A stretch of DNA of 23,246 nucleotides from Bacillota bacterium (GCA_023396555.1 JAEWWC010000206.1:1-23246), one strand, 5' to 3'. Shown: positions 14,176-22,156, counted from the first letter of the stretch. The notes: generated from the letters alone by a model not told the origin. Made by a program: numbers and translations.

Positions 14176-14856
14176 ATGAAACACGTATTGTTTTTACTGC
14201 TGGCTGCCGTCATGCTGATGAGCGGATGCGGGACGGATAATGCACCCTCTGAATCGCCGGATGCCATGAGCGCCGCAACCGAGGACCGATACCGCGAAAA
14301 CGAAATCAGGGAGTATCAGGGCGCCCGGCTGGACCCGGCAGTGGGCCCGCGGGACAATTCGATCAGCGGCGTGCAGCAGGTGGATATCGCGGACTATACG
14401 CTGACTATCGACGGTTTGGTGGATCAGGAGACCGTATTGACATACGACGACGTACTGGCTATGGAACCGGATACCCGGCTGATCACGCTGCATTGCGTTG
14501 AGGGCTGGGACGCCACAATATTGTGGAAAGGCGTGAGGCTGACGGATATCATCGACCTCGTCGGCGCTCAGCCGGAGGCCGTGACCGTCATATTCGAAGC
14601 GGTGGATGGCTATACCACGTCGCTGCCATACGACATCATCAAGGAAAAACAGCTGATACTGGCTTATAACGCAAACGGCATACCGCTCCCGCCTGAGATG
14701 GGATACCCGTTCATCGTGGTAGCGGAAGATAAGCTGGGGTACAAATGGGCCCGCTGGGTCAACCGCATCAAATTGTCCAACGACGCCGGATATCAGGGCT
14801 ACTGGGAACAACGGGGCTTCACCAACAGCGCCGATGTCAGTGAAATCGGTAAATAA
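14176..14856 (+). CDS. Sulfite oxidase-family molybdopterin lipoprotein
   Basis: The 226-residue protein has a signal peptide with lipobox LMSGC (lipidated Cys18), a linker rich in Ser/Ala/Glu, and then an Oxidored_molyb domain: DYTLTIDGLV, the ITLHCVEGWDATILWKGV motif carrying the molybdenum-ligand Cys107, and GYTTSLPYD and MGYPFIVVAEDKLGYKWARWVNRI toward the end. It would hold molybdopterin on the outer face of the membrane. Small single-domain members like this one are found in clostridia with unproven substrates; MsrP (protein methionine sulfoxide) is a known relative. The ATG follows GGAGG by eight bases. A terminator separates it from the next membrane gene. Confidence 0.87.
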   Translation: MKHVLFLLLAAVMLMSGCGTDNAPSESPDAMSAATEDRYRENEIREYQGARLDPAVGPRDNSISGVQQVDIADYTLTIDGLVDQETVLTYDDVLAMEPDTRLITLHCVEGWDATILWKGVRLTDIIDLVGAQPEAVTVIFEAVDGYTTSLPYDIIKEKQLILAYNANGIPLPPEMGYPFIVVAEDKLGYKWARWVNRIKLSNDAGYQGYWEQRGFTNSADVSEIGK

Positions 14857-14864
14857 ACTAAACG

Positions 14865-14886
14865 AAAAGGCGATCGCGCCTTTTTT
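14865..14886 (+). terminator. Strong intrinsic terminator after the molybdoenzyme gene
   Basis: AAAAGGCG (14865-14872) and CGCCTTTT (14877-14884) form an eight-bp stem with loop ATCG and a T tail, nine bases after the stop codon. Confidence 0.85.
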
Positions 14887-14970
14887 GTTTCAGACAATTC
14901 CGGCATTCGAATTTTCGGCGTACCATCTGACCATACTAAACAAGACCGCCATCAAATCAAGGGAGAATAT

Positions 14971-15516
14971 ATGGGCATCATCTTCTGGATCATCTATGCT
15001 GTTTTTTTACTGGTAGAAGCGTTCATCGCCTACCGCTACATCAGCACCGGCAATAAGCTATACATGAAGTCTGTATTGGTCACCAACATACTGTTTGCCA
15101 TCTATGTAGCGGCGGACGAGATATTCGGCATCGGAGTGCCTTACCTTGTTAGGATACTGGCCATTATTGCGATGTTCATCCATACCTTTTTCGGATATTT
15201 CAAAGACCGGTATACGCGCTCAAAAGTGTTTGACCGATATCTGCATACCTATGGTAGTTTTGCTTATGCACTGTTCTTCTACTCGCTGATCGCCCGGCTG
15301 CTCCTCGTCGAAGTGAGCCCAAAGCTGTTCGGCGCGATCATGGTGGCTTTCACTGGCATCACAGCAGGCGCTGTATTCGAGATCATCGAATACTTCATCG
15401 ATAAAAAGATGCCTGTTAAAACGCAGCGCGGATTAAAAGACACCGATGTGGACCTGATCTGCGATGTGATCGGCTCGGCAGCGGCGGGCGTCGCGGCATA
15501 CTTTTTCATGCTGTAA
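14971..15516 (+). CDS. Multi-pass membrane protein, DUF2238-like
   Basis: The 181-residue protein has about five hydrophobic segments (roughly 3-20, 34-50, 57-75, 91-110 and 118-140) and a last one at the C-terminus. A conserved-looking stretch FDRYLHTYGSFAYALFFYSL, the helix FEIIEYFIDKKM and the motif LKDTDVDLICDVIGSAAAG (an Asp-rich turn before the last helix) recall the DUF2238 family, which has E-x-x-E and D-x-x-D motifs in the same order. The start follows AGGGAG by five bases. It is the next gene after the molybdoenzyme, but a strong terminator lies between, so a YedYZ-type partnership is not supported. Function is unknown. Confidence 0.75.
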   Translation: MGIIFWIIYAVFLLVEAFIAYRYISTGNKLYMKSVLVTNILFAIYVAADEIFGIGVPYLVRILAIIAMFIHTFFGYFKDRYTRSKVFDRYLHTYGSFAYALFFYSLIARLLLVEVSPKLFGAIMVAFTGITAGAVFEIIEYFIDKKMPVKTQRGLKDTDVDLICDVIGSAAAGVAAYFFML

Positions 15517-15532
15517 CTAACCGGCACTGATT

Positions 15533-15558
15533 AAAAATGGGCTTGCATGCACAAGCCC
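15533..15558 (-). terminator. Intrinsic terminator of the SDR gene
   Basis: On the minus strand GGGCTTG and CAAGCCC form a seven-bp stem followed by ATTTTTAA. It sits 39 bases after the SDR stop and may also slow transcripts of the convergent membrane gene. Confidence 0.65.
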
Positions 15559-15596
15559 AGACATCTATCTTTGCCACGGTCCGATTTATCGACTTT

Positions 15597-16385
15597 TTAA
15601 ATAAGGGTAAATGCGCCGTCTATCAGCAGATCAGCCCCAGTCGTGAAGAGCGCCGCATCGCTGAGCAGATAGACGACCGCGCCGCCTATGTCGCTCTCTT
15701 CCCCCAGCCGTCCGATGGGCGATGCGTTGATCCAGCTGCGAATCATCTCCGGGTCGCCGATCGTTTTGGTCATTTCCGTCATGATATAACCGGGGCTGAT
15801 GCTGTTGACGCGTATCCGGCGTCTTCCCCACTCGACAGCTAATGACTTGCACAGCATCACGAGTCCGGCTTTGGACGCGTTATAGGCCGCTTCGTGTTGC
15901 GGCGTGCAGGATATGTAAGCGTTCATGGACGCCGTACATACCATCGATCCTGGCATATTCTTCTCCAGCAGCTTTTTGCCCACTGCCTGCATCACGTAGA
16001 AAGCGCCGTTCAGATTTATATCGATGTTAGCCCGCCAGTCCTCTTCGGACTGCATTTCCGAATCACCCCCGAAACAGATGCCCGCATTGTTGAAAAGCAG
16101 GTCCGGTACCCCCAGTTCCTGCTCCACCTGTTCCACCATGTCAAATACGGCTTGGCGGTTTTCCACATGGCAGCTGATACCCGTCGTTTTAACACCATAT
16201 TGTTCGGCAATTTTCTGGGACGCAGCCAGTGTCGTGTCCCGGTTCGTCCCGATAACGGCGACATTGGCCCCCGCCGCGGCGATATAATCGGCACATGTCC
16301 GCCCTATGCCGCGTGAGCCGCCCGTTACGATGCATGTGCGCCCCTTCAAAGAAAACAGCTTTTCAATCGATACCAACTCGCTCAT
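15597..16385 (-). CDS. SDR-family NAD(P)-dependent oxidoreductase
   Basis: The 262-residue classical short-chain dehydrogenase has the cofactor motif TGGSRGIG (residues 21-28), NNAG (99-102), the catalytic Asn in NLNGAF (124), Ser153, and Tyr168/Lys172 in AAYNASK, and ends in the usual LLIDGAFTL. The overall style resembles gluconate 5-dehydrogenase or sorbose/mannitol-type polyol dehydrogenases, so a sugar or sugar alcohol is the likely substrate. It lies 49 bp downstream of the GntR/UTRA regulator on the same strand and is probably in one transcript with it, hence regulated by a sugar-derived ligand (inference). A ribosome binding site is only weakly visible. Confidence 0.88.
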   Translation of the reverse strand: MSELVSIEKLFSLKGRTCIVTGGSRGIGRTCADYIAAAGANVAVIGTNRDTTLAASQKIAEQYGVKTTGISCHVENRQAVFDMVEQVEQELGVPDLLFNNAGICFGGDSEMQSEEDWRANIDINLNGAFYVMQAVGKKLLEKNMPGSMVCTASMNAYISCTPQHEAAYNASKAGLVMLCKSLAVEWGRRRIRVNSISPGYIMTEMTKTIGDPEMIRSWINASPIGRLGEESDIGGAVVYLLSDAALFTTGADLLIDGAFTLI

Positions 16386-16434
16386 TCCATTTAAATCCTC
16401 ACGCCGTTAGCTATCGTCATATCACCCGCACTGA

Positions 16435-17169
16435 TCAGTATTCCTCGTTGCTGACGTATACGCGCAGATTGTATTTGTACTCGTCGGATCTGTATATGGA
16501 CTTCTCAAAGAAAAGCTTCATGTCGTCTTCGGTGTAGTATTCGCACATCAGCTTCAGGATAGGTGTCGCCGATGTAATCTGCAGAATTTCTCTCTCTTCA
16601 CGGCCCGGTTTGGTCGCCTCAATGACGTGGTCAACGTACCGCACGTTATGACCATACTCATTTTTGATCATCCGGTGCAGCGACGATTTCAGATCCCAGT
16701 GTTCGAGTCCTGGGCAGTATCTTTCCGGTATAAAATCCTCCTCCACCGCGACAGGAATATCGTCCGCAAAGCGCAGGCGCTTCAAGTGATAGACCTTTTC
16801 TCCCGCGTTCAGGCCAAGACGCTCGCAGAGCTGTTCATCCGCGTCTTCTTTGGCAAAGTGGAGCACCCGCGCAGAGGGTGTCAGCCCTTTTGCCCGCACG
16901 GTATTGGAAAAGCTCATGATGTTTTTCTGCTCGAGTTTGACTGGCGAAACAAAAGTCCCCCGCCCTTTTTCCCTGTGCAGCAGGCCGTCCGCCACCAGCT
17001 GAGAAAGAGCCTGTCTTACCGTCATGCGGCTGATTCCGTATGTCTGCGATAGATCCCGTTCAGAAGGTATCATGCTGCCCACCGCAAACTGACCCTCTTC
17101 TATCTTTTTAAGAAGGATTTTCTTAAGCTGATAGTAAGCAGGGATGGGGCTCTTTTTATCGATCCACAT
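16435..17169 (-). CDS. GntR-family regulator with UTRA domain
   Basis: The 244-residue protein has an N-terminal GntR winged helix (PIPAYYQLKKILLKKIEEGQ, IPSERDLSQTYGISRMTVRQ and a wing HREKGRGTFV) and a C-terminal UTRA ligand-binding domain with typical VYHLKRLRFADD and PVAVEEDFIPERYCPGL. HutC/NagR/YvoA-type members bind small metabolites such as amino-sugar phosphates. ATG 17169 is preferred to the GTG nine bases upstream because AGGTGA is correctly spaced for the ATG. A near-perfect promoter precedes it and the SDR gene follows, suggesting autoregulated control of SDR metabolism. Confidence 0.9.
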   Translation of the reverse strand: MWIDKKSPIPAYYQLKKILLKKIEEGQFAVGSMIPSERDLSQTYGISRMTVRQALSQLVADGLLHREKGRGTFVSPVKLEQKNIMSFSNTVRAKGLTPSARVLHFAKEDADEQLCERLGLNAGEKVYHLKRLRFADDIPVAVEEDFIPERYCPGLEHWDLKSSLHRMIKNEYGHNVRYVDHVIEATKPGREEREILQITSATPILKLMCEYYTEDDMKLFFEKSIYRSDEYKYNLRVYVSNEEY

Positions 17170-17216
17170 CAAATTCACCTGATTTCATTTTAAACATATC
17201 GTCATTCGGTAAATCT

Positions 17217-17245
17217 ATTCTACTTAACATGTCTGCTGTTGTCAA
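17217..17245 (-). promoter_or_regulatory. Strong promoter of the gntR-SDR unit with paired ACATGT sites
   Basis: On the minus strand a perfect TTGACA (plus 17240-17245) and TAGAAT (plus 17217-17222) are 17 bp apart. The palindrome ACATGT occurs in the spacer (17227-17232) and again upstream (17252-17257), 25 bp apart, and could be part of the GntR operators. Confidence 0.7.
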
Positions 17246-17373
17246 CGGCCCACATGTATGGTGGTACAGTCAGGTTAAAAAGCATGAACGCGATAATTAT
17301 TATAAACTTCTAAACCGCCGGAATAGTTATCTCGATATAACAAACATCAGAGTACAAAGAGGAGGCCATGGTC

Positions 17374-17766
17374 ATGGAATGGACGAACGAATTAACAGTG
17401 GGAGTTGAAGCGATCGATAATCAGCATAAAGAGCTGATACGCCGCATGAATGCTTTTTTTGATTCAATGAATACGGACAACCAAACGAAGGTAATGGAGA
17501 TGCTGTCATTTCTGGGCGACTATGTAATCACGCACTTCCAGGACGAAGAGGCGCTTCAGGTAAGATACAACTATCCCGGGTATGCTGACCACAGAAAGCT
17601 GCATCAGGCGTTTATTAAGGACGTCAAGCAAATGTCGGATGATATGAAGTCCCATGGTTTCACTGTCGCCACCAAATCACTTGTCGGCTTGACGCTAACA
17701 AACTGGCTGACGCTGCACATAAACCGGGAAGATAAAGCCGTAGGCAAATATATCCGTTCCAGATAA
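17374..17766 (+). CDS. Bacteriohemerythrin
   Basis: The 130-residue single-domain hemerythrin binds O2 at a non-heme di-iron centre. All ligands are present: His18 (DNQHKEL), His54 and Glu58 (HFQDEE), His73 and His77 (HRKLH), His115 and Asp120 (HINRED). It is free-standing, without a signaling domain, so oxygen storage, delivery or iron scavenging are likely roles. ATG 17374 is chosen over ATG 17368 because GAGGAGG is eight bases upstream, whereas it would be only two bases from the earlier one. It converges on the sensor kinase. Confidence 0.95.
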   Translation: MEWTNELTVGVEAIDNQHKELIRRMNAFFDSMNTDNQTKVMEMLSFLGDYVITHFQDEEALQVRYNYPGYADHRKLHQAFIKDVKQMSDDMKSHGFTVATKSLVGLTLTNWLTLHINREDKAVGKYIRSR

Positions 17767-17772
17767 TCAAAC

Positions 17773-17809
17773 AAAAAACAAGCCGTCTGCGCATAGCATG
17801 ACGGCTTGT
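17773..17809 (-). terminator. Intrinsic terminator of the sensor kinase gene
   Basis: A ten-bp stem (ACAAGCCGTC with GACGGCTTGT, 12-base loop) followed on the minus strand by TTTTTTG. It lies 11 bases after the kinase stop codon and directly after the convergent hemerythrin stop, so it can act on both. Confidence 0.85.
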
Positions 17810-17819
17810 CCTGTTATAT

Positions 17820-19892
17820 CTATAATTTCCATCCATTGTCCACTGGCAGCTCGAGAATGAACCTGGTATATTCGCCCAGTTCCGTTTCCACTTCAATTTT
17901 GCCGTGGTGGTCCTTCACAATGCCATGGCTGATAGAAAGGCCGAGGCCCGTCCCCGTTTCACGAGGCTTCGTGGAGAAGAACGGATCGAACATGCGATCC
18001 CTGACATCTTCCGGAATACCGTTACCCCTGTCCTCCACAGTGACTGACACCCAACGCCTGTCATCCCTCTCAAACAAACTGCACCCAACACGGATCAGTT
18101 TGTTTTCATCGTATTCCGGATACTTCTCATTGAGCGCATCGCGTGCATTTGTCAGCAAATTCATCAGCACTTGCTGTACTTGCTGGCTGCGGCATTTGAT
18201 TTCCGGCAGTCCGTCATCCAGCTTAATATCCAATGTGATCTGGTCTTTCTTGATTACCGTGCTAATCAGCGATACTGTCTGTCCAATAATATCGTATACG
18301 CTGGCATAGCTGTGTGTCTGTTTCTCATGACGGGAGAACTGCAGCAGATTTTTTACGATTACCGATATGCGATCCGTCTCATGAATGATTTCGCGCGCAT
18401 ATGCCGCGCCGTATTCCGATATGTTCCTTTCATCAAGAATCAGCTCAGCATAGTTCATGATGCCATGGATGGGATTGTTGATTTCATGCGCTACGCCGCC
18501 GGCGAGGGTGCCGATTGCCTCCAGTTTCTGCTGCTGGCGCTGCTGGGCTTCCATCTCCATCTTCAGATTCTCAATGCGCTTTCGCTCCGTTATGTCCCGC
18601 ACAAACACCAGCATACCCGGAGCTTGCTGATACTTTATCGAAACCGCGGAGACCTCTACATATACATTCGTACCATCCAGACGTTTGAATACCTCTTCCA
18701 GAGGCGGCGCACCGGCTGACAGTTGGGCCATACGGCTCACCCGCTGTCTGACCAATTCATGGTAGTGCGGATGGATATGCTCCCAAACAGAACGCCCGAT
18801 CAGATCGTCTTCACCTTCAGCACCCATCAGGCGAATCATCTCTTTATTGACGAAAACCAGCTTTTCATCAACAGAGATGTATATTGCGTCCGGGGCCGTT
18901 TCCACCAGTAGCCGGAACCGGTTCTCGCTTTCTGCCAGTGCCTTGCGCGATTTATTCTTCTCGGATACATCATGAACGATGGAATATAGCAGCGTCTGCC
19001 CGCCGACCGCAATTGGCCCGCTGAAAACCTCGACATCTGCGGCCTCGCCGGATGCTCTCATATGTCTGAATTGAAAATGGCTGCGTTTTTGGTCAAAAGC
19101 CAGCCGCATTTCAGCATCCACTTCATCATGGCTGAGCGTATTGAGAATTGAAATATTCATCTGCGTCAGACGGTCATGATCCCAGCCATAGAACTGTGCA
19201 GCCGCCGGATTCGCGTCCACGATCCGCCCGGAATCCGGGTCTATTAAAAGCATGACTGCATGATTGTTCTGGAACAAGCTTTTGTAGCGGCTTTCCGCTT
19301 CCGCCAATTTTATCAGTTCTTCATTGCGCCGGCGCTGGCGAAGCAGTAACGTACCCAGCAGTACCGTCACAATTGGGTATATGATCATCACGGGCAGGCT
19401 GATTTGGCTGAGCACATACAAAGGATCCGGCATAAAGAACATGCATAGCAGCATCACCACATGCACACTGAGTCCCATCATGTAAAGGTAAATAAACTGG
19501 AAACGAGGTGTTGTATACCGAAGCTTTTTGCGCCATAACAGACCGATGACCACTGAACTGACGATGACGGAACAGCCCGACAGAGTCCCCGCGCCTCCGA
19601 TGAAGATTATACGGTAGGCCAACGCAACCACAGCCGCAATCGAGGACGGAACCGCACCAAAGGTAATCGCGGCAACGCTCAACATTATTGAACGCGTATC
19701 AAATGTAATGCCCGGTTCCAGTTCATAACGAAAGCTCATCACCAGCACGCATACGAATCCGATAAATAGACCATTTAAACCAGAGGAAAGCTTCTTCCAC
19801 TTTGCAGGCAGCAGATAACTGACCTCATAAATAATCCCGAGTGCCAGCAACAGAGATGCATTATAAATCAGTGCGATTTCGATTCTGTCCAT
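17820..19892 (-). CDS. 5TMR-LYT sensor histidine kinase with two PAS domains
   Basis: The 690-residue protein has an N-terminal 5TMR-LYT sensor region (about residues 1-185, five to six helices, with GLNGLFIGFVCVLVM and AGTLSGCSVIVSSVVIGLLW), a basic linker, PAS1 (about 200-315), PAS2 (about 322-437, ending in the VRDITERKR PAC motif), a coiled linker, HisKA with phospho-acceptor His469 (GGVAHEINNPIHGIMNYAEL) and HATPase_c with N box NLLTNARDAL (578-587), G1 DRGNGIP, F box FDPFFS and G2 GTGLGL. GGAG lies six bases before the start. No response regulator gene is adjacent, so it is an orphan in this window. The signal is unknown; 5TMR-LYT kinases of the LytS type sense wall or membrane-related cues. 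Confidence 0.93.
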   Translation of the reverse strand: MDRIEIALIYNASLLLALGIIYEVSYLLPAKWKKLSSGLNGLFIGFVCVLVMSFRYELEPGITFDTRSIMLSVAAITFGAVPSSIAAVVALAYRIIFIGGAGTLSGCSVIVSSVVIGLLWRKKLRYTTPRFQFIYLYMMGLSVHVVMLLCMFFMPDPLYVLSQISLPVMIIYPIVTVLLGTLLLRQRRRNEELIKLAEAESRYKSLFQNNHAVMLLIDPDSGRIVDANPAAAQFYGWDHDRLTQMNISILNTLSHDEVDAEMRLAFDQKRSHFQFRHMRASGEAADVEVFSGPIAVGGQTLLYSIVHDVSEKNKSRKALAESENRFRLLVETAPDAIYISVDEKLVFVNKEMIRLMGAEGEDDLIGRSVWEHIHPHYHELVRQRVSRMAQLSAGAPPLEEVFKRLDGTNVYVEVSAVSIKYQQAPGMLVFVRDITERKRIENLKMEMEAQQRQQQKLEAIGTLAGGVAHEINNPIHGIMNYAELILDERNISEYGAAYAREIIHETDRISVIVKNLLQFSRHEKQTHSYASVYDIIGQTVSLISTVIKKDQITLDIKLDDGLPEIKCRSQQVQQVLMNLLTNARDALNEKYPEYDENKLIRVGCSLFERDDRRWVSVTVEDRGNGIPEDVRDRMFDPFFSTKPRETGTGLGLSISHGIVKDHHGKIEVETELGEYTRFILELPVDNGWKL

Positions 19893-20244
19893 TTATTACT
19901 CCTAAACCCCTATTCAGATGACAATAATGTTCAAAAATCATTGATATCCCAAAACCATTAGGAGCATTTGTTCTAAAATTATGATAGTGTTTCCACAAGC
20001 ATATCTCAAACAAACTGTGATAGTATTTAATATACTACAATAACAGGAAAAAACCCTTCAAAAATGTCCAGAAATGCCCAAAAAAATCGAAATATCTGCA
20101 TTATAACAAAAGGAATATAAAAATACTCCTTATCAGTGATTATTTTACACAATATCTTTGTATGCGAATTTCTTCAACATTCTTGAATTGCCAAAACAAT
20201 ATGCAAGCTATGGGTGTGATTATATCTCATATTTTCAGAAATGT

Positions 20245-20422
20245 GCCATCGGCATCGCCGAGCAGTATTCTTCCCATCACACTGCTCGGCGGCTGAATGG
20301 CTTTTGCCCCAGTCCACTCAAGGCATCTCCCAATACCATTCACTGCGGTTTGCAGATTCATACGAAACTGCCGCAATGTCACGAGTGCGAACAAAACAAA
20401 TGTTGTTTTGATCTCCCTTTTT
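20245..20422 (+). other. Cluster of three hairpins, candidate structured RNA or element remnant
   Basis: First, GCCGAGCAGT (20257-20266) pairs perfectly with ACTGCTCGGC (20281-20290), enclosed by an outer GCCAT/ATGGC stem (20245-20249 and 20297-20301). Second, TGCGG (20344-20348) pairs with CCGCA (20371-20375) with an inner CAG/CTG. Third, CAAAACAA (20392-20399) pairs with TTGTTTTG (20403-20410) around ATG, followed by CCCTTTTTT. The last could be a terminator. Such nested stems could be a non-coding RNA or the remains of a mobile element; no transposase or terminal repeats were recognised. Confidence 0.4.
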
Positions 20423-20480
20423 TCGTTTCTTTTGAAACTTTTATTTTCTTCTGATAAGTTATTATACCGCCAATAAATTA

Positions 20481-20494
20481 CATTGTCAACAATG
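20481..20494. promoter_or_regulatory. Candidate operator upstream of the SorC gene
   Basis: A perfect inverted repeat CATTGT-CA-ACAATG lies 26 bases upstream of the -35 box of the SorC gene. Sugar-binding SorC regulators commonly bind near their own promoter, so this is a plausible site; no consensus proof is available. Confidence 0.4.
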
Positions 20495-20520
20495 ATCCTA
20501 CATATTATTCCACAAAAGAG

Positions 20521-20549
20521 TTGCATATTTAAATATTCAGTATTATAGT
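20521..20549 (+). promoter_or_regulatory. Promoter of the SorC gene
   Basis: TTGCAT (20521-20526) and TATAGT (20544-20549) are 17 bp apart, ending 27 bases before the start codon. Confidence 0.6.
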
Positions 20550-20576
20550 TACATTATTAACTTCAATTGAGGGGTT

Positions 20577-21533
20577 ATGGGCAGGCATAAAGCAATTGAT
20601 ATTTCCTTTGAGATGATGCAAAAAATAACGCTCGCAGCAGAGCTTTATTATGTGTACCACCTGACACAGAATGATATTGCATCTCAAATGGGCGTTTCCC
20701 GCGTCTGGGTAGGCAAATTGCTTCAAAAGGCTGAAGATCTCGGCATCGTGCGTATTGAAGTGAATACCGCATCAGTTGGCATATCAGAACTTGAGAAGGC
20801 GCTTAAAGACAGATTCGATTTAAAATGCGCCAAAGTCATCCGGCACGCGGGGTCCGAGTTGTGTCTGCAGACCTGTGCCCGGGCTGCTTCCAGTTATCTC
20901 GCCAGCATATTGCGCCACAACGATTGTGTGAGTACATTCTGGGGCAGCACGCTGGCAGCAGTTGTCGCAGAATTCGTGCCTTTGAATTTTCCCGATGTGA
21001 CAGTGGTTCCGTTTTCCGGTGGTCTGGGTTTTAACAAGACGGTTACGCCTAATCAGATAGCGTATACTTTAGCTGAAAAGCTTTCAGCTAAAGTATGCCC
21101 GCTTCATGCGCCGGGAATAGTGGCAGGACGTAAAGAACGCGACCTCTTGCTCAGCGACCCCACCATACGGGAAGCCATTGAACTGTCGGAAAACGCCGAC
21201 ATTCTTATTCTGGGAATGGGTCCGCTCAGGCATCCCACGCTGGTCAGCACAAAAAGCGTTTCCGAAGAGGAGTTCACGGAGCTCGAATCTATCGGCTGTG
21301 TGGGAGACATTTGCCTGAACTTTCTGGATGGCAGCGGGCAGATGGTTGACCACCCCATTCATGAACGTATACTGAGCGGAGACTTAAAAAAAGCCCGTCC
21401 CCGCGCGCGCGAGGTGATTACCGCTTCCTGCGGCGTTACCAAAGCCGGAATACTGCGTGCCACTATGGTGGGCAGGTGGGTGGATACAGTCATCACAGAC
21501 GAAGAAACGGCGCGCGCAATTCTTTCCATGTAG
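20577..21533 (+). CDS. SorC/DeoR-type sugar-binding transcriptional regulator
   Basis: The 318-residue protein is full length for the SorC family. Residues 13-58 hold a helix-turn-helix (HLTQNDIASQMGVSRVWVGK) and residues 65-316 the sugar-phosphate-binding effector domain with CVSTFWGSTLAAV, TVVPFSGGLG, LAEKLSAKVCPLHAPG, ADILILGMGPL, GCVGDICLNFLD, and a C-terminal GVTKAGILRATMVGRWVDTVITDE. Members sense phosphorylated sugars and usually sit at the head of a sugar operon, but the next gene here is an unrelated lipoprotein on the other strand, so its regulon is elsewhere. The start follows TGAGGGG at only two bases, an unusually short spacing. The coding sequence contains a perfect inverted repeat (see 21064-21096). 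Confidence 0.9.
   Translation: MGRHKAIDISFEMMQKITLAAELYYVYHLTQNDIASQMGVSRVWVGKLLQKAEDLGIVRIEVNTASVGISELEKALKDRFDLKCAKVIRHAGSELCLQTCARAASSYLASILRHNDCVSTFWGSTLAAVVAEFVPLNFPDVTVVPFSGGLGFNKTVTPNQIAYTLAEKLSAKVCPLHAPGIVAGRKERDLLLSDPTIREAIELSENADILILGMGPLRHPTLVSTKSVSEEEFTELESIGCVGDICLNFLDGSGQMVDHPIHERILSGDLKKARPRAREVITASCGVTKAGILRATMVGRWVDTVITDEETARAILSM
21064..21096. repeat. Perfect 15-bp-arm inverted repeat inside the SorC gene
   Basis: ATACTTTAGCTGAAA (21064-21078) is the exact reverse complement of TTTCAGCTAAAGTAT (21082-21096), with only AGC between. It encodes Y-T-L-A-E-K-L-S-A-K-V, a normal part of the SorC effector domain, so the repeat is not an insertion. A stem of 15 pairs with a three-base loop is far longer than expected by chance in coding DNA. 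Confidence 0.9.
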
Positions 21534-21655
21534 AACTTTCAGGCCCCCGAAATTTGGGGATGGTCGAACTTTACATTCCAGCTATATGTATTGACTTGTT
21601 CCAGGACAGCGGTGACTTCCTCGTATTGTTTGTTAGGCCCCAGTCCTCTGGTTTC

Positions 21656-22156
21656 TTACTTGAACCCCGTAAAAGCAGACAGCTCATCATCCGCGCTGAT
21701 GCTCCCGATGCGCCAGAATTCACCATCCTGATGTACAGCCAGCACTGCGAGATACTCCCCCGCAGGACCGGTTGATGTCTCGGTCATCACGGATATGGTG
21801 TACAGCTTCTGCCCTTGTGCTGTCTCAGTCACCCGTCCGATGGCATAGCCGCTAACCCACGGGCTGGATGTGCCGGTCACCCAGTTGGGCGCTGTTTTCT
21901 CAAGGCTCTTTGCATATTCCTTGCGCAATGCGTCATCCATCACGGCATACTGAATCGCGGCGCTTCGCTTCATCAGTCCACGCACCCACACATCCACTGC
22001 CTGCTCCGGCCGGCATACGCCCACTTCGTCCATCGCTTCCATCAGCAAATGGGCTTTTATTGCATCGTCCGTTTCAGCATCCGTTCGCGCCTGTACCGCA
22101 CAACCGCATAAAATGAGCGTCAGTGCCGCCAGCAGCCATAACAATACCCTTTTCAT
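21656..22156 (-). CDS. Secreted lipoprotein of unknown function
   Basis: The 166-residue protein has a signal peptide of about 18 residues ending in LCGC (lipobox, Cys19). The mature part has a helical N-terminal half and a strand-rich C-terminal half (GYAIGRVTETAQGQKLYTIS, YLAVLAVHQDGEFWRIGSIS) like the small alpha+beta folds of secreted NTF2-like or DUF4829-type proteins; that fold is a guess. The start follows a GGGGGTGGAGG tract. It stands alone, convergent with the SorC gene. Confidence 0.8.
   Translation of the reverse strand: MKRVLLWLLAALTLILCGCAVQARTDAETDDAIKAHLLMEAMDEVGVCRPEQAVDVWVRGLMKRSAAIQYAVMDDALRKEYAKSLEKTAPNWVTGTSSPWVSGYAIGRVTETAQGQKLYTISVMTETSTGPAGEYLAVLAVHQDGEFWRIGSISADDELSAFTGFK

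Larger units (their letters stand above)
19893..20576. other. 684-bp intergenic region, AT-rich with a GC-rich hairpin cluster
   Basis: This gap lies between the divergent kinase and SorC genes. The first 340 bases are very AT-rich, with no convincing open frame. Positions 20245-20422 are distinctly GC-richer and hold three hairpins (separate entry). A probable operator and a promoter for the SorC gene follow. A weak minus-strand frame (20227-20526) passes through the hairpin cluster but has no visible ribosome binding site and no recognisable domain. Confidence 0.6.

Noticed and set aside
14865..14971. YedYZ-like operon of the molybdoenzyme and the next membrane protein
   Set aside because: A strong intrinsic terminator lies between them, and the membrane protein resembles DUF2238 rather than a heme-binding YedZ.
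17170..17178. GTG start of the GntR gene at 17178
   Set aside because: The AGGTGA ribosome binding site overlaps this codon and is properly spaced for the ATG at 17169.
20227..20526. 99-residue minus-strand frame in the hairpin region
   Set aside because: There is no ribosome binding site and no recognised domain, and the sequence is better explained by nested hairpins. It could be a decayed gene fragment, but that cannot be supported.
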